Origin: Pipra filicauda
Lineage: Eukaryota > Chordata > Aves > Passeriformes > Pipridae
Direction: 5' to 3'
Assembly (NCBI RefSeq): GCF_003945595.2
Contig: NW_024104445.1
Span: 744,001 to 808,000 of the forward strand
Length of the DNA: 64,000 bases
Part shown: piece by piece, positions 1 through 13,400 of the stretch
How the letters are laid out: every line of letters starts with the position of its first letter
Position numbering within the stretch: the first letter of the stretch is position 1
The notes under the pieces: model-generated
The model's database searches: none
Seen by the model: the letters and a program-made list of their open reading frames with translations, nothing else
Told to the model about the DNA's origin: nothing
Position numbers and translations under genes: made by a program

Positions 1-142
1 ATCCCTGGCTCCAGCCCATGGCTTTAAGCAAAGCCCTCGTGTTCCCTGTGTTTTCCTGACCCTCCTGCAAGGGATGGGACAGAGGCAGCTGCCACCTCAG
101 GGTGGGCACTTCCCTGACACTCCCTCCTGGCTTCTCTCCCAG

Positions 143-3100
143 GGGCTGTCGGGTCTGAAGGGTGTGATGGGCTTCCAGGGCCCTGCAGGGCCAGAGGTGA
201 GTGGTTTTAGTTCCTCTCTGTCCCCAAAGAAGTGCAGGAGCCTGGTGATCCCACTGGAAAGATGGCTCTGAGGAGGGAGGACCTTGGGATTTGCCTCCCC
301 TCCCGACTGTCCTCTCCCACCAGGATGTTTGAATCCCAGCCTGTTCTCCTGTTCTCCCCTGGCTGGGGGTGAAGTGAAATGAGCCTTTGCAGAGTTTCTT
401 TTAGTGGTTTATTGTAGGTTTCTTTTAGTGGTTTATTGTAGGTTTCTTTTAGTGGTTTATTGTAGGTTTATTTTAGTGGTTCACTGGAGGTGACCACCTT
501 CAGCTGAGGTGAATCCCAGGCTGGCAGTGCCTGGGTTTTCCATGCTGCTCCCAGCCGTGTCTTTGGGAGCATCCCAGCCAGGACTGGGCTTGCAGAAGAT
601 TTCAAAGGCAAATTGAAGTGGTTTGGTGGTGAATGGAAGCACCTTCCAACAGGAAGGGAGTGGGCCTGGTTGCGGGGGCATCAGGTAGCTGATACTTGAT
701 GTGAAGGAAAGGGGGAATTTGGGATGAAGGAGAGAATCAGAGCAAAAATGGCATCTCCTCTCTGCTGTTCCAGGGAGAAGGTGGCTCAGTGGGTCCCCCA
801 GGCCCTGCTGGCCCTGTGGTAAGTCACAGATTTTGGGTACAAACCGTGGCCAAAGCACAGGTGGTGGAACTGGGCAAGACCACCATGGGCAGGTGGGACC
901 ACCGTGTCCTGCCCAGCTCATCCCTTGTGCTGAGTTTTAATCTAAAAACGATGAACTTCATTAAAATCCCCCTGGTAGCGTGGGGAGGAATTACAAAAGG
1001 ACCCCAGTAAAGCCCCCCAGTATCCCCACGAGCCCAGGGCTGCCCCTGCTGCCAGGGGAGATGCCCGGGGGTCCCCGTGCCATCCCCTCCTGCGTGGTGA
1101 GAGGGCTGAGCAGGGTCTGTCCTCGCAGGGGGAGCAGGGCCAGCCGGGATCCGTGGGCTGCAGAGGCATCAATGGCTCTCAGGTGGGTCTGCCCCAGCTC
1201 CCACCCTTTGCCATTTGGGATTTCCCGCTCCCTGTGCTCACCCCATCCCTTCCCTGCTCTCTCCACAGGGGGACATGGGCCCTCCTGGCCTGCCCGGCCC
1301 GCGGGGCCCCAAGGTGGGTGCACCCAGGGGTGAGGGCACCTCGGGGGGACGGGGTGTCCCAGGATGGGAGGGTGCTCTGAGGGTGGTCTCCTCCAGCTGG
1401 GCTGTGATCCCAAACCCCTCAAAACCCCACAGAGAGGCTGGGGCACAGGTGGGAATCCTTTCTGTCCCCCTTGGCACGGCTGTGCTGGCTGGCGCTGGAG
1501 CTCCTCAGCAGCTGGGAATTCCCGGGAGAGGTTTCCCACCCTGGTGCCTGCAGGGCTGTGGTTCTACCACATCCTTCACTGCCTTTCAGGGACCGCAGGG
1601 ACTGCAGGGCAGACGTGGCCCCCCCGGCCCCAGGGGCTCCCAGGTGAGTGAGTGGGTGATCCTGGCGTGGGGGATCCCCCCTCCCCGTGCTCCTGCTGAG
1701 GGATGAAGGAGCTGCTGGGGTTTGTCCCCCGTGTCCTTTGCAAATGGACATGAAACCCTTGATCCTGGGGGTCCTCACGGCCCCCCGGGGGTGGGAGGGT
1801 GGCAAGGGCTGTGTGCCACGGGCAGGATGTGTGGGCAGAGGGGGTGAAGGGTCTCCTGGGGGGAGCTGGACAGGGGTCCTGTGGGCTGGGGTCTCGTCCC
1901 CAGAGCAGGGCAGGGAGCAGCATCCCTCTTCTCCCAGACATCCCGCTGCCTTTGCTCTTCCCCAGGGTCCAGCTGGGATGGAGGGATCCAGTGGTCCCAA
2001 AGGAGACACCGTAAGAGCTTCTTGCTGCCCCCTTTGACCTTGGGGGGGGGGAAGCCCAGGTTTGAGAGCTTTCCCCAGAGGGACCTGGGGGATGGAGGGA
2101 GGGGTCCCTGCTCCTGCTTTTGGAGGGGAGAGGGGCAACACTTCCAGCAGAGCTTCCAAGTGCCATCTGGAGGTCCCTGCTCACCCTGGGCAGGGTTGTA
2201 GTGGGACTGGATGCTCCCTGCCCAGAGGCACAGGGGGATGTCAGCCTTCTTCTCTCTGGTGAGCAGGGACAGCACCCAGGGAACGGCTGGAGCCGTGTCA
2301 GGGCAGGGTTAGGCTGGATTTTGGGAAAAGGTTCTTCCCCCAGAGGGTGGTTGGCACTGACCAGGCTCCCCAGGGCAGTGGGCACAGCCCCAAGGCTGCC
2401 AGAGCTCCAGGAGGGTTTGGACAAGGCTCTGAGGGACAGGGTGGGATTGTTGGGGTGTCTGTGCAGGGCCAGGGGTTGGACTGGATAGTCCTTGGGAGTC
2501 CCTCCAGCTCAGGATATTCTGTGATTCCAGGATTCTTCTTGCAGGGAGCAGATGGTGCCCCTGGGGGGAGGGGACAGCCAGGCCTGGAGGGCCCTGGGGT
2601 AAGTCCATGGATGTGGGGTGCTCTCATCCTCCCCCTCACAGCCCCCCAAAACCCTGCAGGGAATGCCCTGTTTCCCCCAGCTTCCCCCAGTGTTTGTGGC
2701 ACCAGGGCTGGTGGAGGTGACAGCCACATCCCTCTGCCACTGCCAACATTCCTCTGCCTCTGCTGCTCGCAGGGACCTCGATTTTTAACTTTTTTCCCCT
2801 ATGGATTTATCAGCAGAGACAGCCCAGCCCTGCCCAGCCCTTCCCTTGTGCACTCCTTTTCCAAGGGTTTGGGTGCTGAGCTGCCCTTTCCAAAGGATGA
2901 GGATTTTGAGGTGGCCTGACCTCCCCCTGCCTGGCCCACAGTGTCCCTGTTCCTCATGTCCCGAGATCCCAACTCACAGAGCTGGAAACTGGGGCTTGTG
3001 AAAAGGATGTGGGATGTGATTGGTGTGTTTTAGAGGCCAACAAGGGCTTCATCCTCCTACTAGGAGGGTTTGTGCACCCTCTGGAACCTGTGGGGAGCAA

Positions 3101-4404
3101 ATCCCACCACGGCATCAGCAGCTAAACTGGTGCCTCCCATTTATCATCATCCCTGTGCTGTGGGAAGGTCTCCTCCATGAGTAAAGTGATACCTCCCCTT
3201 GTGTTTTGGGGTTTTTTTTCACTTGCATTTTGTGTCTTGCTCTGAAGGGGTTTATTGGCCTGCCAGGTCCAAGAGGTGCCCAAGGAGAGCGGGTGAGTGA
3301 TGGCATCCATGAAATCCCTGCTTGGGAGGCAGCAGAGCTGGCTCAGAGCAGCCCAGAGCACCAGCTTGGGGCTCAAACAGGTGGCAGCTGCAGCTGTTTG
3401 GGAAGGCAGAGCTGCCCTCGGGTTTACCTTGCTTGACAAGAGGAGCTTTCAGGCACCACCTAAGATATCACCTGGGGAGGCACAAGGGAAGAGGGAATGC
3501 TTTAGCCTGGATAAGGAGCACAGCAATGAGGACAAGGCACTGTGCTGGCATCAGGGATGGCACCACCAGCTGCTGCAGGTGTCCTGCCTGCCAGGGGACT
3601 GCTGGGTGCACTAAGGGCTGCTTCGGGGGGGATCGAACCCAAAAACCCTGGAGCATCCCTGCCACAAGGAGCAGGTACCTGCTCCCAGCTCTGAAAGGCC
3701 CATCAGGAGAAAAATCCTGGTTGAAAAAGGGGCAAAACTCCCTTTATTTGCTGCCAAAATCAGATCACAGCTTGCTTTGGTTGCAAGGAGGGGCACAGCA
3801 GGGTTTTCTCAGTGCACCCTCCACTGCTGCTGCTCTTGCAGGGCTGCCGAGGTCCAGGTGGAGCCAAGGGAGACCTGGGAGCCAAAGGAGACAAGGTACC
3901 ACATTCCCAAGCTTCTGGTACCTCCAGTTGCTTCCTCTTTGGTTCTTCAGATGTGCTGTATCTCAGCTGGTGGGATGTCTGAAGACCCAGGGGACCCAAC
4001 AGGGACCATGAGAGCTGGGCAGCTCATCCTGTGCTTGATCCCACCACGCTGCTGCCTCTGCTCCATCCTGCCCTGCTCTGCCTCACTTGGGCTGTTTAAA
4101 AACGTTGCATTTCCCCACTGTTGGTGCCCTGGGAACGCTCGTGGAGGGAGGGTCGTGGGGTGCTCACCCGGAGCAGCCCCGTGCCCAAGGCTGGGTTTGG
4201 AGAGCCAGGGGATGGGCTCTCCAGGGGAATTCCTGCTGGGAGCCCTGGGCCACTGGCTGTCCCTGCTGCTGTGACACTGTGTTTTGTTCTTCCGAGGGTC
4301 CACGTGGAGCACAAGGAGCAAAAGGCCCCCCGGGGACCCGGGGCCAGGGGGGCTTGCAGGGCTTCCCCGGCCCCCGAGGGGCGGCGGGGCCGCAGGGCCC
4401 AGAC
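143..4404 (+). CDS. collagen helix exons 1-10
   Basis: Exons (window numbering): 143-196, 774-818, 1129-1182, 1269-1313, 1590-1643, 1966-2010, 2545-2598, 3248-3292, 3842-3895, 4297-4404. Sizes alternate 54 and 45 bp, then one 108-bp exon. Every exon starts with a Gly codon and is flanked by AG and GT. The acceptor of exon 10 is ttccgAG, which is atypical but keeps phase. Exons 3 and 9 each encode a Gly-Cys-Arg triplet, so two cysteines sit inside the helix. KGD-type triplets occur in exons 6 and 9. The introns carry a 24-bp tandem repeat (395-490) and a CR1 fragment that ends just before exon 7. Confidence 0.93.
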
Positions 4405-7400
4405 GTGAGTGCCAGGGCTGGCTGGGGCGTTGTGGGGTGGGAGATGTGTGTGCCCAGTGCCACACAGGGGGCAGGGGGCAGCCCTGAGGCAGTGCCACGC
4501 GTGGCAGTGCTGCTGGCACAGGAGGTTTACAGGGTCCCTCCAGAGGGACCCCTCCAATGGCATCACCCCCCTGGCACTGCTCAGGCACTGCCAGCCCCTG
4601 CTCGGCCACGGGCAGCTTTGCCCAGAACCCTTGGGGCTGCAGGTGCCCCCAGCACCCAAACAGGGCTGCTCCAGACCCCTTTGGCTGGGCCCCCATCCCA
4701 AAATTCACTGGTGGGTTCAGCGATGTGAGGGCAGCTTTAGGCAGGGGATTCCCAGCCCTCTGGAGCTGCCTCTGCCCGAGCAGCTCTGCAGGGATCCCTC
4801 CGAGTCCCCGCTCCAGGTCAGCACCTTCCCAGCTATTTTGGGAGCAGAAGGCTCACAGGTTGCTCACTTGATGCTCCTCTTTGACTCCTGCCAGGCTCTG
4901 CCTCCTGGAGCCTGTGCTGGCAGCTCCAAAAGGCCTTTGGAATGCTTTTTCCTGCAGTCTGTGCTCTGAGGGAGCTGTCAGGGTGGATGAACCCATCTCC
5001 AGATCAATATTCCTACCTGGGAAGTGAGGCCAGGCTGGCAGGTTGTCTCTAGTGGTTTCCAGCTTCTCAGGAGGAGGAGAAGGGGGATTATATTTTGCCA
5101 CCCATCTTTCCAGTCTGCAGCATCCCCCTGTGGGTGATGCCCTCCCCCATCCCATGTGGGGATTTTGGGATGATGCCTGCCTGGATCTGCTCTCACATTT
5201 GCTCTCCAGGATGAGAAGTGAATCCTCCCACCTCTCCAAGAGCTGCAGACTCAGCAGGACTCATCCCCTGCCTTGTCCACCCACCCAGGCAGCACTGCCA
5301 GCACATGGTGTCGGTCTGGAGCTGGGTTTGGATGGAGCAGGAACTTGGCAATCAGTCCCTTGAATCCCCTTAAATTGGATAAGCAGGAAACAAAATTATT
5401 CCACTGTGCTAGTCAAACTATTGGGCTTTTTCTTTCTGCCCAGTGTTACAACCTGGAGAACGGGGGAGGTCCCCATTCCCACCCCGGAGCTTGCCTGGTG
5501 CCCCAGCTCCCATTGCCACTCCTTGATGCCACCTCTGAGCCCACTGCCTGTGTTTTCACCCTGCCCCAGCAGCAGGATGGTGGCTGGGGGAGCCAGCAGG
5601 ACCAGAGGCTGTCTTTGCCCTGGCTGACTCCTCTCCTGTCTCTCCTGGCAGGGGCAGGAAGGCCAGATAGGCCCAGCAGGGCTGAACAGCAGCGAGGGAC
5701 CCAAGGTGAGCCCCAGGGTTTGCTCCTGCTTTCTCACGGGCTGCCCCCAGCCTTGCCTGGAGAACAGGGATGCCCTGCAAGGGATCCAGCACCTGGAGCA
5801 CCGTCCCAGTGCCCCCCTGGGAGGGTCCCCAGCCTCCTGACCCCCATCCCACTGACTTGCCACCAAGGCAGAGGCTGGATGAGCCCCCTCGGGGTGGAGT
5901 GGCTGGGGGGGGGAGACCTGCAGAGGTGCCTACAATGCCTGTGCTTCCATTTGTGTGGATTTTAGGGAAGCCAAGGACCTGATGGCCCCAAGGGAAGCCC
6001 AGGACCACGGGGAGCCCGGGTAACTAACGGGGTGTTGGTACTTGGGGCTGGATCTTGGAGCACCTTTGGTTGTGGGAGGTTGGAACAACCCTGGAGACCC
6101 TTTGCTTGGCTTGGGATGTGCTGGGGCTGAGCCACCACCAGGCACCAGATTTGCCTCTGAAAATGCAGCTTTACTTCTGCCAGAGGGATGTTTTTGTCAT
6201 GCCTGATGTTTTCCAGGGCCGTGTGGGTCAGCGTGGGCTGGTCGGAGTCCCTGGACTGCCTGTGAGTAGGAGATCTCCCACATTCCTGAGCTGGCAGGGA
6301 GAGCAGCTTCCTGGGATGTGACCAGATCGGAGGGTCGGGCTCTGCTTGGGAATTTGCACAGGATAAGTTGGGGATGAGCAGCTCAGGCTTTTGCACGTTG
6401 CACAAAGTGTTTTAACAAACCACCTGCCCCCCAGCGCCACCTCCCTCAACGCTGAGCACAGAAAATTCCAGGAAATAACAACTTTTTGAGAAAGCTGTGT
6501 TAGTCAGAGTCGTGTTTGGGGAAGGAGCCAGGAAGAAATAGCTGGGGCAGGAGGGGGAAAATAACACAGCCGAGGTGTTCCCGGCGGGAACAGGTTTCCT
6601 CCCACACTGGCGTTATTTCCAAAGGTGGGGATGGAGCAGGGAGGAGCTGCAGGAGCTGCTTGGGATGAGCTCAATACACACACCAGACTGTGGCACTGCT
6701 GGTTTTCCACCTCTTAACTCTGGAGGGAGGCTCTGGGGCTGGAGGAGCCCTTGGTGGGCTCACCCTGGCACCAGGCTCTGCTCCCCTGAGACGAGACTCT
6801 CCTTGCAGGGCTCGCGGGGTGTCCCGGGAGCAGAAGGAGCAGAAGGAAAGCCTGGTACACAGGTTCCCATCCTACACTCTGTACTTGGCTCTGGGAGAGG
6901 GTTGGGGTGGTGGCTTGGGTCCAGAGGGGGAGCTGAGCCCAGCAAAGTGGAACTTCCCAACCCCCCAATCCCCATGGCCACGTGGGTCGTGGCCTCGGCC
7001 CCATGTTGGACTTTGCCATGGTGTGGGACTGGGAGAGGCTGTTCCTGCCTCCCCACCCTCATCCTCACCTGCCCTGTCCTGCAGGGTCACCCTGGGATCG
7101 TGGGCAGCCCGGGCAGGAGGGGATCCCTGGTGAGTAGAGCTACTTTCTGTCCTTCCTCCCTCCTGCTCAGCTCTCTCCCCTTGGGAATGTCCCCCAAAAG
7201 CACGTCCATGGAATGGGGGGCAGGTGCTGGCTGGAGTGATACCAGCCAGGGGGTGCTCCTTGGAGAATCCTGCTGAAGGGGGAAGGATTGGGAACAGGGC
7301 ACTGTGATTTCCCATCCCTGGCACTGAGCAGATCCAGCAGCAAGACCTAGGCTGGTGGCAAATTTTCCCTCCTGCAGGATGTCACCTATTTATCTTTGCT

Positions 7401-10400
7401 CTGAAATTCAAAAATAATAAAAAAAATTAAACATCTGGCACTGGCCTCAAAGCAGAAGATGAAAACTGGCTTACCCCGGGTCAGAGAGGCCCCCTGAGCA
7501 CCACACAGCATGTCTGGGTGCATGTGGGGGTGTTGTGTGTGTCCACACACAGCTGGGGGGCTTCCAGGGGGAATCCAGGAGCTGGATTTTAGGGCAAAGC
7601 CTCAGTGCTGCCTTCACCAGGCCAAGCCCTTCTGTGCTTTGGGTTGGGCTCAGACCCAGGGCAGGGTCTCTCCATCCTCCTGCTCCTGCCTTCCCTCCAC
7701 TGCTCACCTGCTGCCCTTTCCTCCAGGGATTTGCTGGTTTGCCAGGAGGCCGTGGGCACCTTGGACCTCCTGGATCGATAGTAAGGGAAAAAAATGTTCC
7801 TCTTGCATGAATTCTGTGTTTTCTGCTGGTGGGGGATATGGGACTTCCCTTGGGAATCAGCAGCAGCTCAGGGCACCTGTAGGACCTGATCTTACCTTCC
7901 TGTTCAAAGACATTAAAAAGCCTCCGTTGCAGGAAAGCTGTGACCAGGGAAAAGGAGAATCATTTCCCCCCAGGAATTAGTCTCCTCCAGGGGTTGTGCA
8001 GCTCCCTCAAGCCTGGCAGCTCGTGGAAACCCTCCAGCCCTGGGTGGCTAAACAGCAGCTGGTCCTGGGTCCTGGGAGGAGATCCCAGTGGAATTGGGTG
8101 GTGCAGGTTCAGGGAGAGGGTGGTTGGCACTGCCCAGGCTCCCCAGGGCAGTGGGCACAGCCCCAAGGCTGCCAGAGCTCCAGGAGGGTTTGGACAACGC
8201 TCTGAGGGCCAGGGTGGGATTGTTGGGGTGTCTGTGCAGGGCCAGGAGCTGGACTTGGATGGTGCTTGTGGATCCCTTCCAGCTCGGGATATTCTGTGAT
8301 GATGATTTGATGATCTGGGACGGAGACCCAGAGCAGCTCCTGCAGCTGGAAGAGCTTCTCCCTGAGAGCTTGTGCTCAGCTGGGCTTGGGAGTGACCTTG
8401 AGAGGAGTATTGTCACCTTCCCTGGTGACAGCCCTGCCAGCCAGGGGGGGGCTGCTGTGCAGGAGCCACCAGGGTGGGCCACAGGGGCTGAGTTTGTCCC
8501 CAGTGTCCCTGTTGGCACCAGGTGACGCCTGACCGTGAGCACGGGGACAGCACTGGGGGGGTTTGTCTCCTCTCAGCGTTTTGACTGACATCTCCTCCCT
8601 GAATAATTCCAAAGGGCTCTCCAGGAAAGCCTGGACCTGATGGAGACCCGGGTTCCCTGGGCCCAAAGGTGAGATCTGGGGCTCTGGGGGGACCCTGAGT
8701 GTGTTGGGGGCTGGTTGGAGCAGCCATGGGGGTGAACAGCCCTGAGAGGCTCTTGGCTGCCAGGGGGATACCCAGAGTGAACCCACGGGCTCACACCAAG
8801 GGCTGCCCAGGTCCCATGGGCTCACCAGGGAGGGGAGGATGCCTGACTGCATCCTGGCAGTGGGGGTTCACTAATTCCCTCGTTTTGCCTGGCAGGGGCT
8901 GCCTGGGAAGCCTGGCTTGGAGGGGCCACAAGGACCTGTGGGCACCTACGTAAGGGAGAGACCTGCCTGGGGAGGGGGTGGCTGCACTGGGGGGAGGCTG
9001 GAGCAGCCTCCAGCTGGACACTCACCATCCAGCCACCTTCTCCCAAACCTATGGAGGTGCCTGGTGGCCCTGGATGCCTCCTAACACCCTGCTCTCCCCA
9101 GGGCTATCCAGGACCTGCTGGTGACCGTGGAAGGCCAGGGCGCAGGGGAGACAAGGTAGGGCTGGGACACCCAGCAAAGCACTGGGGGGATGCAGTGGGG
9201 TGGGAATCCAGGCTTTGGAAGCATTTTTGGGCTGTTGAACCCAATGGCTGGGCCTGGGTGGTGTCCCCAGTCTCCATCTGTGGCAGGAGAACAGCTGGAG
9301 GTGGCTCCCACATTGGGTGGGTTCTCCATCTGCCCAAACTGCTGTGGATTGTTCTAAGAGCTGGGGTTTTTATTTGTTTTGTTGGGATTTTTTAAGAGGT
9401 TATTGCATTAAAACACACAGAGGAAAGGAAATCTTTCTTGCCTCCTAACAGGGAGAAAGGGGAGCCCAAGGTGCCCCAGGATTTCCAGGAAAAGCTGGTG
9501 CCAAGGTGAGTTTGCTGCTCTTTTGGGCAGCTCCAGCCCCCTGGAGAAGCACCCAGCAAGTCACCTGTGCCAGGCTGGGAATGGGGAAAATGGGAACTCT
9601 TTACTGTGGGAAATTTTTGCCAGTCTCACAGCACCAAGGGGCTGAACTGGGGAGAGGGGCTCAGATATTCTTTGATGATGTTCTTGTCCCCCAGGCCCTA
9701 CCAGGTCCCCCTGGTCCACGTGGTGCTCCTGGCTCCCAGGTAGGGCTCCCCATGCTCCCCGTGGGGCTGCTCCACGTCCTCTGTGTGGTCCCTGTGACCC
9801 TGCAGCACATCCCATGTGCTGCCTGGAGGGTGTGTCAGCAGCATGGATCCACCCCAGCCCCCTCTCTGGGAGCAGGCAGGACCTGCTGCCATTCCTTGCT
9901 GGCTGGGTCCTGTCCTGGTGCTGCACGGACACCGTTGGAGTGGTCCCAGCACATGGGAGTCCCATGTGAGTCACATCTGAGTCCCCCTTGCTGAGCATCC
10001 TTCTTGTTTCAGGGCAGAACTGGTGACCCAGGTCCTCGAGGGCTCCCAGGGCTACCTGTAAGTGGAGAGCTGTCCTGGGAGGAGGTGGTGTCCAACGGGA
10101 TGAAAGATGGGTGCCCACTGTGGGAACATTTTCATCTCTGGGCGGGTTGTGGGGCAGAGAACAACCCAAACCCAGCGTGGGTGGCTGGCTGGTGACAAGT
10201 TGGGCACAGAGACAGCAGTGCCCTCCTACAACTACAGTAATCACAGAACCACAGAATCAACAGGGTTGGAAAAGACCTCTGAGATCATGGAGTCCAACTT
10301 TGACCCAACCCCACCTTGTCACCCAGACCATGGCACTGATGCCACATCCAGGCTCTGCTCAAACCCCTCCAGGGACGGGGACTCCACCCCCTCCCTGGGC

Positions 10401-13400
10401 AGCCCATTCCAAGGGCTGATCCCTCTCTCTGCAAACAACTTCTGCCCAATGGCCAACCTAAACCTGCCCTGGGGCAGCTCAAGGCTGTGCCCTCTTGTCC
10501 TGCTGCTGGTTCCTGGCAGCAGAGCCCGACCCCCCCGGGCTCCCCCCTCCTGGCAGGGAGTTGTAGAGAGTGAGAAGGTCTCCCCTGAGCCTCCTCCTGT
10601 CCAGGCTGAGCCCCCCCAGCTCCCTCAGCCTCTCCTCACAGCACTTGTGCTCCACACCCTTCCCCAGCCTGGTTGCCCTTCTCTGGACCTGCTCCAGCCC
10701 CTCCATGTCCTTCCTGAGCTGAGGGGCCACAACTGGGCACAGCACTCCAGGGGTGGCCTCCCCAGTGCCCAGCACAGGGGCAGAATCCCCTCCCTGCTCC
10801 TGCTGCCACACTGTTCCTGAGCCAGGCCAGGATCCATTGGCCCTCTTGGCCACCTGGGCCCCCCTGGCTCCTGTTCAGCTGCTGTCAGTCAGAGCCCCCA
10901 GGTCCCTTCCTGCCTGGTCCTGTCCCCCCACTCTGTCCCAGCTCATGGTGCTGCAGGGGGTTGTTGTGGCCACAGTGCAGGGCCCGGCCCTTGGCCTGGT
11001 TGGACCCCAGACCATGAAGGTGAGAGGCACCAGGACCCCCCTGGAGCAGGTGGTACCTTGCAGACCCTGTGGTGGCCCAACTGCATCAGCCACGGGGCTC
11101 CTGCCGGCTTTGTCCTCCCTGGAGCTGCAGCCAGAGCTGCTTTTCAGGCTGCCTGAGTGGCCTTTTGGCCTTGCAGGGTGTTCCTGGCATGCGGGGGCTG
11201 GATGGCATTCCCGGGAAGCCTGGCTTGGCTGGAGAACCCGGGGCTCCTGGAGCAGCTGGTGCTGCTGGCCCGCCTGGGTACCCGGTGAGTGCAACCAGGG
11301 CTCCCCATCCACACCCAACCCAACCCCTGGCTCACAACGGGGTTCAGGGACTGTGCTGGTGCAGCACTTTTGGGGAGCTCCCTAAAGCACCCACAGGAAG
11401 GGAAGGAAAAGGGAAGGTGGTGAAAGGGGTTTGAGGAGCTGGTGTGTGGCTTCTCTTCCCGTGGGCACGTGCTGTGTGCCAGGGCATCCCAGAGCCAGCT
11501 CAGGAGCTGGAAAGGCCTCCTGAGTTGGGGCAAATTGCTGCTGATGTGGGTTGTTCGTTTGCAGGGCCGGGAAGGTCCAAATGGACGCGAAGGGCCTTCA
11601 GGGATGAGAGGAGAGAAGGTGAGGACAGAGGAGGGGGTTGGTTCCCTTTGCTGGCCCCAGGAGAGCCTTGGGCTTGTTCTGCTGACCTCCCCAGGGCACC
11701 CCTCCCAATTTGGCCCCTGGCTTTGCCCAGTGGGATGGGGCTTTACATCCCTGGTGCAAGGTGGGAGAAGAGCCTTGTGGAGACCTCCACAGCTCTCCTG
11801 GTGTCTGTGTCCTCTCCAGGGCGATGTGGGAGACCCTGGGGAAGCTGGTGTCCGTGGGCTGGATGGTGAGCAGGTACATCAGCTGGAGAACCGTGTCCTC
11901 CCCTCGCTGGGCTGCTCCAACCCCTACCTTCCTACTCCAAGGGTGGGAAGTGATGGGAGGAGGCTGCTGATCCTCAGCTAAGCCCAAAGTTTAAAGCTGG
12001 GTCTGTGTTGGTGAGGGGTAAATGAGCTGTGCCAGGGCTGGGCTGTGTCTTTCCTCCCCAGGGACCACCAGGACTGCTGGGAATGGAGGGTCAGCCTGGG
12101 CCCAAGGGCGAGCAGGTGGGTTCCCAAGGTGCTGGGGGTGATGCTGGGGTGGTACTGGGGTGGTGCTGGGCTCCCCTGGCCCTGCTGATGCACCTGAATC
12201 CATGGGGGGCTGTTTGAAATCCCCCCCAGATTCCTCATGCCTGGAGATCGATGTTTCTGGGAATGGCTGGGAGGGGGGTCCCCTCCAAAGCTTGGTACCT
12301 GGAACAAGGAAAACTGGGGTTTTTCCCAGTGTGGTGCAAAATGACGGAGGGCAGGGCCAGGCTTGGCTGGAAAAGGCAGCCAAGAATAATCCTGGTTGTC
12401 TTCATCCTGTGCAGGGAGAGGCAGGAACCCGAGGAGCTCCAGGTGTCAGAGGGAGCCCTGGGGAGCCAGGGGATGATGGACCAGAGGGGCCTCCAGGGCG
12501 GCCTGGGAAGCAGGGGAAGGAGGTAAGTGTGGGACTGTCCCCACAGGGGTCACTGATCCCTGCTGGGGTCCCCTGCCAGGGCATCACATAACCACAGGCT
12601 ATCCTGAGCTGGAACAGACCCATAAGGATCATCCAGTCCAACTCCTGGCCCTGCACAGACACCCCAACAATCCCACCCTGGCCCTCAGAGTGTTGTCCAA
12701 ACCCTCCTGGAGCTCTGGCAGCCTTGGTGCTGTGCCCACTGCCCTGGGGAGCCTGGTCAGTGCCAACCACCCTCTGGGGGAAGAACCTTTTCCTGAGATC
12801 CAACCTGACCCTGCCCTGGCACAGCTCCAGCCATTCCCTGGGTGCTGTCCCTGGTCCCCCCAGAGCAGAGATCAGTGCCTGCCCCTCTTCTCCTCAAGAG
12901 GAAATTGTGGACTGTGATGAGGTGTCCCCTCAGTGTCCTCTTCTCCAGGCTGATGGGGACAGGAAAGGTGCCACCCAGTGCTCTGGTTCTGGGCAACCCC
13001 TCATGGGATGGCTTTGCCACAGGCAGGCTGGGAAGCTCCCATGGAAGGAGGGGGATGATGCTTTGGGGCCCCTGTGCTGGCAAAGTGCTGCTGGTTGTGC
13101 TCAGCATTTCGCCCTCACGTTTTGGGCTCCTGTGGGTCACAACTGGAGTGACCTCCAGGCAAAGCTGTGAGGCCACACCTTACCCAGCACCAAAATCCTG
13201 GCCAGGGAGGGTGGAGAAGGCCATGGAAGTCAGAGCTCAGATTTTAGCCTGCCCTGGGATGGGGCCACAAAAGAGAGAAGGGCCAAGAAGGTTTGCTGCC
13301 TCAGCCACCGGGCACCCAGTGTCCCCACAGGTCGGGTGCTGAGGAAAACCTTGGGCTCTGGGAGCTGCAGAAAACCCTAGGAATTGTCAAATCTCCTTAA

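Noticed and set aside
11820..11866. Alternative donor GTGAGC after GGG CTG GAT G in collagen exon 25
   Set aside because: It would give 46 nt and break the frame; the 54-nt exon ending CAG|GTACAT keeps Gly-X-Y register.
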